The notes below the pieces were generated by a model. It was not told the DNA's origin. It did not search any database and saw only the letters and a list, made by a program, of their open reading frames with translations. Below, in pieces: positions 12,824 to 16,647 of a DNA stretch of 16,647 nucleotides. Both the position numbers and the translations under genes were made by a program. The stretch is taken from NCBI GenBank assembly GCA_048550035.1, contig JBLYYQ010000051.1, forward strand, positions 1 through 16,647. Reading direction: 5' to 3'. Numbering within the stretch: the stretch's first letter is position 1; every line of letters starts with the position of its first letter. This stretch comes from JBLYYQ01 sp048550035. Lineage in GTDB: Bacteria > Nitrospinota_A > UBA7883 > JBLYYQ01.

Positions 12824-14986
12824 ATGGAAAGTTTCACAAGCTCAATGGGTTGGCTGTTCTTTTTTGTAGCGTGCTATTGGGCATACTGCATATTTTGGGG
12901 TGTAAAAGGAGCAAGGTCAGCAAAAACTGCATCTGATTACTTCATTGCGGGTCGTTCAATAGGCATATGGGTATTCGTGCTTGCAGCAACGGCAACATCA
13001 TTCTCTGGCTGGACATTTGTGGGTCATCCTGCGTTGGTCTGGAAAGATGGATTGCCTTATGGTTATGCATCGTTTTACGCGATTACTATCCCATTAACCG
13101 GTGTAGTATTTCTGAAGCGCCAATGGTTGCTTGGAAAACGATTTGGGTTCATAACACCGGGTGAGATGTATTCAACATATTTCAATTCCAACATGATGCG
13201 TTATCTAACAGTGTTGGTTGCATTAGTTTTTTCTGTCCCTTATCTTGGTATTCAGTTACGTGCATCTGGCTTTCTTTTCAATGTATTAACAGATGGTCTG
13301 CTTGATGTTAACGTTGGAATGCTTTTGCTATCTGCTGTTGTTATTCTCTATGTTGCACTTGGTGGGCTACGATCTGTTGCATATGTCGATACAGCCCAAT
13401 GTGTATTACTTGCATTTGGAATCATTGCAATCGGACTGGTATCCTTATCTTTCATCGGTGGTATGGGTGGACTCAAAGATGGTCTAGCTAAGTTAGCAAG
13501 AGGTGATTACGCCCATGTAGTGACGACAACTGGTATGAAAGTAAAGATATTTAACCCTGAGGGAGCTGATATAACAGGTTCCCATTACGAAGATGCAATT
13601 AAAGGTTTTCTAGATAGTGATGGTAAAAAATTAGTTACTTTAAATGATGCAGCTAGTGGCAATGTTGCAAAACTATGGAAAACTCAAGAGATGAGTGTTG
13701 AGTTGAACGATGATGGCTCACTCCCAGAACCTGTAGGGGTTGGTTGGCAATCTAAAAGTAAGGCTACACCTACTGGGGCATCTCATTTTATAACTATTCC
13801 TGGCGCCATTCAATTTGTAACACCTGGCACAAAAGCAGTAGGTGGTGTCTGGACCGGGATGATGATCTTAACTTATATGTTTGCATTAATGGGAATTCAG
13901 TCTGCCCCAGCATTTTCTATGTGGGCATTCTCTAATAAAAATCCGGCTCCATTTGCACCTCAGCAGGTCTGGGCGTCTGCATTCGGTATCGGAATAATTT
14001 TGATCAGTGCAACATGGATTCAAGGGTTAGGTGGGCACATTTTGATTGCCAAAGATATTATTGATCCTATCGCACCTGGGGGGCAAGGCTCCTTAGTCCC
14101 TGCACTTATTAACATGTTAAGTGACGGAGCTCCGATCATGGTCGGTATCCTTGCAGTCTGCGCTCTTGCAGCTATGCAATCAACAGGTGCTGCCTATATG
14201 TCGACAGCATCTGGTATGTTAACTAGAGATATCTACAAACATCTCTTCTTTAAAGAACTAAGTCATTCAGCCCAGAAGCTGATCGGGCGAATAAGTGTTA
14301 TTCTTATTGTTGGAGCCGCACTGACCACTGCTATCGTTAGTACAGATGCACTTGTGTTACTAGGTGGGCTCGCAGTTGCTTATGGATTCCAGATGTGGCC
14401 TGCATTGATTGCAGTCTGTTACTGCAAATGGTTGACAAGGGAAGGAATTGTTACTGGTTTAATTCTAGGACTAATTGCTGTTACTGTTACTTATGTACCT
14501 CATTTTGGTCTAAAATATAATTGGACTATCCATTCAGCAGGCTGGGGAATATTCTTCAATCTAGGCTCTGCAATTCTCGTTTCAATGTTTACTCAACCTT
14601 CGAAAGAAGAAGACGAGCGTAAAGCAGAACACCATAGATTCTTAACGGAGTACGCAGGACTTACTCCTTCAAAGAGGAAATTCATTCCGTTTGCTTGGGG
14701 ACTAGTTATTGTATGGTTTTTATGTGCAATAGGTCCATTGACTCCTATCCTAGGTAACACCAGTTTGGGTGATCCATTTAATCCATCTACTTGGCTGTTT
14801 GGGTTACCATCTCTTTGGACTTGGGCTATCATATGGTGGGTCATTGGTGTGTTTATGATGTGGTTTCTTGCATACTATATGGAGATGTCAACAAACATCA
14901 AAGGTACCTTTGAGGGAATTGACGATTATGCTGATCAAGAAGGACAGAAGAAAGCACCTGTTAGGATGAACTTAGAATCACCTTAA
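12824..14986 (+). CDS. Sodium:solute symporter family protein (SSS) with extra soluble insertion
   Basis: A LeuT-fold secondary transporter of the inner membrane that uses the sodium gradient to import a solute; the substrate cannot be named. Recognisable SSS features are the SDYFIAGRSIG start (residues 37-47), the TATSFSGWTFVGHPAL membrane segment (56-71), GGLRSVAYVDTAQ (180-192) and the sodium-site-like ALAAMQSTGAAYMSTAS helix (450s). About 13 membrane segments are expected. At 720 residues it is longer than the typical 500-600, because residues ~219-338 are a hydrophilic insertion between two membrane segments, and the C-terminus (about 590-720) adds two more hydrophobic segments and an acidic tail. 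A G6 Shine-Dalgarno (12811-12816) is 7 bases before the ATG. A terminator follows immediately, so this is a single-gene unit. Confidence 0.88.
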   Translation: MESFTSSMGWLFFFVACYWAYCIFWGVKGARSAKTASDYFIAGRSIGIWVFVLAATATSFSGWTFVGHPALVWKDGLPYGYASFYAITIPLTGVVFLKRQWLLGKRFGFITPGEMYSTYFNSNMMRYLTVLVALVFSVPYLGIQLRASGFLFNVLTDGLLDVNVGMLLLSAVVILYVALGGLRSVAYVDTAQCVLLAFGIIAIGLVSLSFIGGMGGLKDGLAKLARGDYAHVVTTTGMKVKIFNPEGADITGSHYEDAIKGFLDSDGKKLVTLNDAASGNVAKLWKTQEMSVELNDDGSLPEPVGVGWQSKSKATPTGASHFITIPGAIQFVTPGTKAVGGVWTGMMILTYMFALMGIQSAPAFSMWAFSNKNPAPFAPQQVWASAFGIGIILISATWIQGLGGHILIAKDIIDPIAPGGQGSLVPALINMLSDGAPIMVGILAVCALAAMQSTGAAYMSTASGMLTRDIYKHLFFKELSHSAQKLIGRISVILIVGAALTTAIVSTDALVLLGGLAVAYGFQMWPALIAVCYCKWLTREGIVTGLILGLIAVTVTYVPHFGLKYNWTIHSAGWGIFFNLGSAILVSMFTQPSKEEDERKAEHHRFLTEYAGLTPSKRKFIPFAWGLVIVWFLCAIGPLTPILGNTSLGDPFNPSTWLFGLPSLWTWAIIWWVIGVFMMWFLAYYMEMSTNIKGTFEGIDDYADQEGQKKAPVRMNLESP

Positions 14987-14997
14987 TATAAATTTCT

Positions 14998-15025
14998 TTG
15001 AATTTAGTAGCCGTCGGTGTAATAT
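14998..15025 (+). promoter_or_regulatory. Possible promoter overlapping the terminator, for the TPR lipoprotein gene
   Basis: TTGAAT (14998-15003, 4 of 6) and TAATAT (15020-15025, 4 of 6) are 16 bases apart. The -10 lies in the terminator loop. It is offered because only 14 bases separate the T-run from the next start codon, so the promoter must overlap the terminator. An alternative is the TATATT at 15050-15055, giving a nearly leaderless message. Confidence 0.25.
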
Positions 15026-15046
15026 AAACACCGACGGTTTTTTTTT
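15011..15046 (+). terminator. Strong intrinsic terminator of the symporter gene
   Basis: CCGTCGGTGT (15011-15020) is perfectly complementary to ACACCGACGG (15028-15037), a 10-bp stem with a 7-base loop (AATATAA), followed at once by nine T (15038-15046). It lies 24 bases after the symporter stop. Confidence 0.93.
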
Positions 15047-15060
15047 ATTTATATTTATAG

Positions 15061-15909
15061 ATGATTATGAAAAGCGCTTTTTACCTATTGACTGTTCTTG
15101 CACTAGCTATGTTCACAGCTTGTGAAACCGATCAATTCAAAATTATGATGGATGATGCTGACTTACTTCTTAATAAGAATGAGTATGATCGTGCGATTGC
15201 CAGTTATGATGCAATTAAATCTGATCAAAGCTTAGATATCCCAGATAGCTCGTTAGCAGGTCTTATGGTTAATAGAGGAATAGCCAATATAAAGAAGGGC
15301 TCATATAATGATGCAATTGATGATTTGAATGAGGCGATTAGATTAAAAGATGATTTTGCGAAAGCATTTGCGAATCGTGGAATTGCATACGATCATATAA
15401 ATAACTATCAAAATGCGATTGCCGATTACAAAAAGGCGTTAGAACTAGATAAATCATTAGGTGAGCCGCCAAGCCTGTTTCGTAGAATCATTCACAACAT
15501 TCAAGAGTTCACAACTATTGCAGATCGACTAAAATTTTTAGAAGAGACTGCACTGACTAATAACTCAGATGAAGAAGAGTCAACTCAACCAACATCTAGC
15601 ACTGAATTGCCACTCTATAGTAAAGAAGCAACTAACTGCAATGAGCCGAGTATATGTTCATACGATATAAGAATTGACCAGAAACTCTCAACTGCCGAGC
15701 TAGCTGCAATTGCAACTAGCTTGCGAGATAACTCTCCTGATATTGAACAACTTGATATCGTATATTATCTTCCATGCATGAAGTTAGGTAATGGAGGTTG
15801 GGCAATAAGCAACTTTAATTCTACATCGACTGTTATTATCCAAGATGAGATATTAGAGTCTAATCCAGCCTGCTTAGGTATAACTCAGAAACTAGCTAAT
15901 AAACAGTGA
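15061..15909 (+). CDS. TPR-repeat lipoprotein of unknown function
   Basis: 282 residues. A short signal peptide ends AMFTAC with C21, a plausible though imperfect lipobox, so the product is probably a lipoprotein on the inner or outer membrane. Residues ~28-140 hold about three TPR units (DADLLLNKNEYDRAIASYD; MVNRGIANIKKGSYNDAIDDLNEAIRL split over two lines of the repeat; FANRGIAYDHINNYQNAIADYKKAL). A low-complexity linker follows (~165-185), then a C-terminal domain (190-282) with cysteines and the sequence YYLPCMKLGNGGWAISNF, which resembles the 'YYLPGM...WA' ending of unannotated proteobacterial proteins. I do not assign a function. There is no Shine-Dalgarno; ATG 15067 (MKSAF...) is an equally good start. 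The next gene starts 4 bases after the stop. Confidence 0.8.
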   Translation: MIMKSAFYLLTVLALAMFTACETDQFKIMMDDADLLLNKNEYDRAIASYDAIKSDQSLDIPDSSLAGLMVNRGIANIKKGSYNDAIDDLNEAIRLKDDFAKAFANRGIAYDHINNYQNAIADYKKALELDKSLGEPPSLFRRIIHNIQEFTTIADRLKFLEETALTNNSDEEESTQPTSSTELPLYSKEATNCNEPSICSYDIRIDQKLSTAELAAIATSLRDNSPDIEQLDIVYYLPCMKLGNGGWAISNFNSTSTVIIQDEILESNPACLGITQKLANKQ

Positions 15910-15913
15910 TGAA

Positions 15914-16647
15914 ATGAAAGATAGCAGGATAGCTAAATTTGAAAGTGTAACTTTTAAATTTTATCTAGCATCTTTCTTAATTATCACACCAATTTTACTC
16001 TTTTCGCTACTTTTCTATCTCAAAGCCTGGGCTGATCTCTCAACTACAGTACAAAGTTATATTTTTATCAGCTGGATTGCCATACTCTTCATTATTTCAG
16101 GTCTTATTAGCGCTCTATACAACTGGTGGGCTAAGCCGATTCAGAAGCTATTTAAAGATATAGAGGTGATCCGTCTATCGAATTTGCGCCATAAGATAGA
16201 TCTAGAAAGTAATGACGAGTTATCAATTATTGCAAGGCGTGTTGAAACTATTGCTGATAAGCTTGCTACCTCTTATAACCGTGCCGACAAAATTGTGAAA
16301 AACCAGATGGATTCGGTTGTTCAAGAGCGATTATCATTATCACTTGTATTGGATAATATAGGTATCGGCATTATAGTTATCAATCGAGATGGATTGATAA
16401 TATTGGCAAACACTCAAGCTGATGATAGATTTGATGCACTCGGCAGCATCATTGGTCACTCACTGTTTAACTATGTAGACCAAGAGCATTTCAAAGATGC
16501 AATGGTAGAATCATTTGAGAGTGGGACACATGTTGTAGTTAATGTAGAGTCAGATCGTACTATGATTTCACCTTATGTTCGTGACAATATTCAAGAAGGG
16601 TATGTAATCACATTATGGCCAAGAGGTAGCAGTAAGATACTACAGCC
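15914..16647 (+). CDS. Membrane HAMP-PAS sensor protein, 3' end outside window
   Basis: The frame is open from ATG 15914 to the window edge, 244 codons plus 2 bases. Two membrane segments (about residues 17-36 and 48-72) with a very short intervening segment are followed by a HAMP domain (73-125, with AKPIQKL at its start), a helical linker (~125-142) and a PAS-like fold (143-235) containing LDNIGIGIIVINRDGLIILAN and a hydrophobic GYVITLW strand. A histidine kinase module may follow, but the same HAMP-PAS layout also precedes a DnaQ-like 3'-5' exonuclease domain in some sensor-type proteins, and the PAS segment ('LG.S.FN.VD') resembles those. The missing C-terminus decides. The tiny periplasmic loop implies that it senses within the membrane or cytosol. 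It is paired with the TPR lipoprotein gene (4-base gap). Confidence 0.75.
   Translation, partial: MKDSRIAKFESVTFKFYLASFLIITPILLFSLLFYLKAWADLSTTVQSYIFISWIAILFIISGLISALYNWWAKPIQKLFKDIEVIRLSNLRHKIDLESNDELSIIARRVETIADKLATSYNRADKIVKNQMDSVVQERLSLSLVLDNIGIGIIVINRDGLIILANTQADDRFDALGSIIGHSLFNYVDQEHFKDAMVESFESGTHVVVNVESDRTMISPYVRDNIQEGYVITLWPRGSSKILQ

Overview
The window is a compact, AT-rich bacterial chromosome segment. Almost all of it is coding, with short or overlapping gene junctions. The gene content points to a Gram-negative bacterium of proteobacterial type: a YdcH/DUF465 protein, an AMIN-domain periplasmic amidase of the AmiC type, a lipoprotein-like TPR protein and a GatCAB amidotransferase. 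A deltaproteobacteria-like or SAR324-like marine lineage would fit the PSP1 protein next to tmk and holB and the TPR-AMIN-amidase architecture. That placement is an inference, because no rRNA or other phylogenetic marker is present.

Region 1 (1-4944, + strand) is a tightly packed housekeeping cluster. It runs: C-terminus of a FolB-FolK fusion (folate), tmk (dTMP kinase), holB (clamp-loader delta'), ricT/PSP1 with an unusual 12-residue repeat tail, an exported double SH3b protein, tsaB (tRNA t6A synthesis) and a YdcH-like small protein. The tmk-holB-PSP1 neighbourhood is an old one, also known from Bacillus (tmk...holB-yaaT).

Region 2 (4945-6141, - strand) carries uppP (undecaprenyl-diphosphatase). 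Upstream of it is a short, possibly membrane-anchored ORF with a strong Shine-Dalgarno sequence. A hairpin followed by T5 may end this unit.

Region 3 (about 6142-8177, + strand) is the most unusual part. Four consecutive, mostly damaged reading frames match the late-gene order of Mu-like phages: DUF2730-like (membrane anchor plus coiled coil, no canonical start), a tandemly duplicated VpaChn25_0724-type winged-helix protein (intact), a DUF3486/gp27-like small-terminase-type gene (frameshifted), and the first ~74 residues of a gp28-like large terminase, cut off where a DNA-translocating ATPase would begin. I read this as a decaying Mu-like prophage remnant wedged between uppP and gatC.

Region 4 (8178-10845, + strand) has a good promoter, gatC (best started at a TTG behind a G9 tract), gatA, and a PP2C phosphatase gene. 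gatB is not adjacent.

Region 5 (10855-12513, - strand) is a TPR-AMIN-amidase_3 cell-wall hydrolase with its own promoter. Region 6 (12514-15046) holds a sodium:solute symporter with an extra ~120-residue soluble insertion, ending in a textbook intrinsic terminator. Region 7 (15061-16647, + strand) has a TPR lipoprotein-like gene and a membrane HAMP-PAS protein that runs off the end.

The genes are mostly housekeeping: folate and dTMP supply, clamp loading, tRNA modification, Gln-tRNA formation, and cell-wall lipid recycling and hydrolysis. The items worth follow-up are the phage remnant with its duplicated winged-helix gene, the RicT repeat tail, the gatC leader and the symporter insertion.
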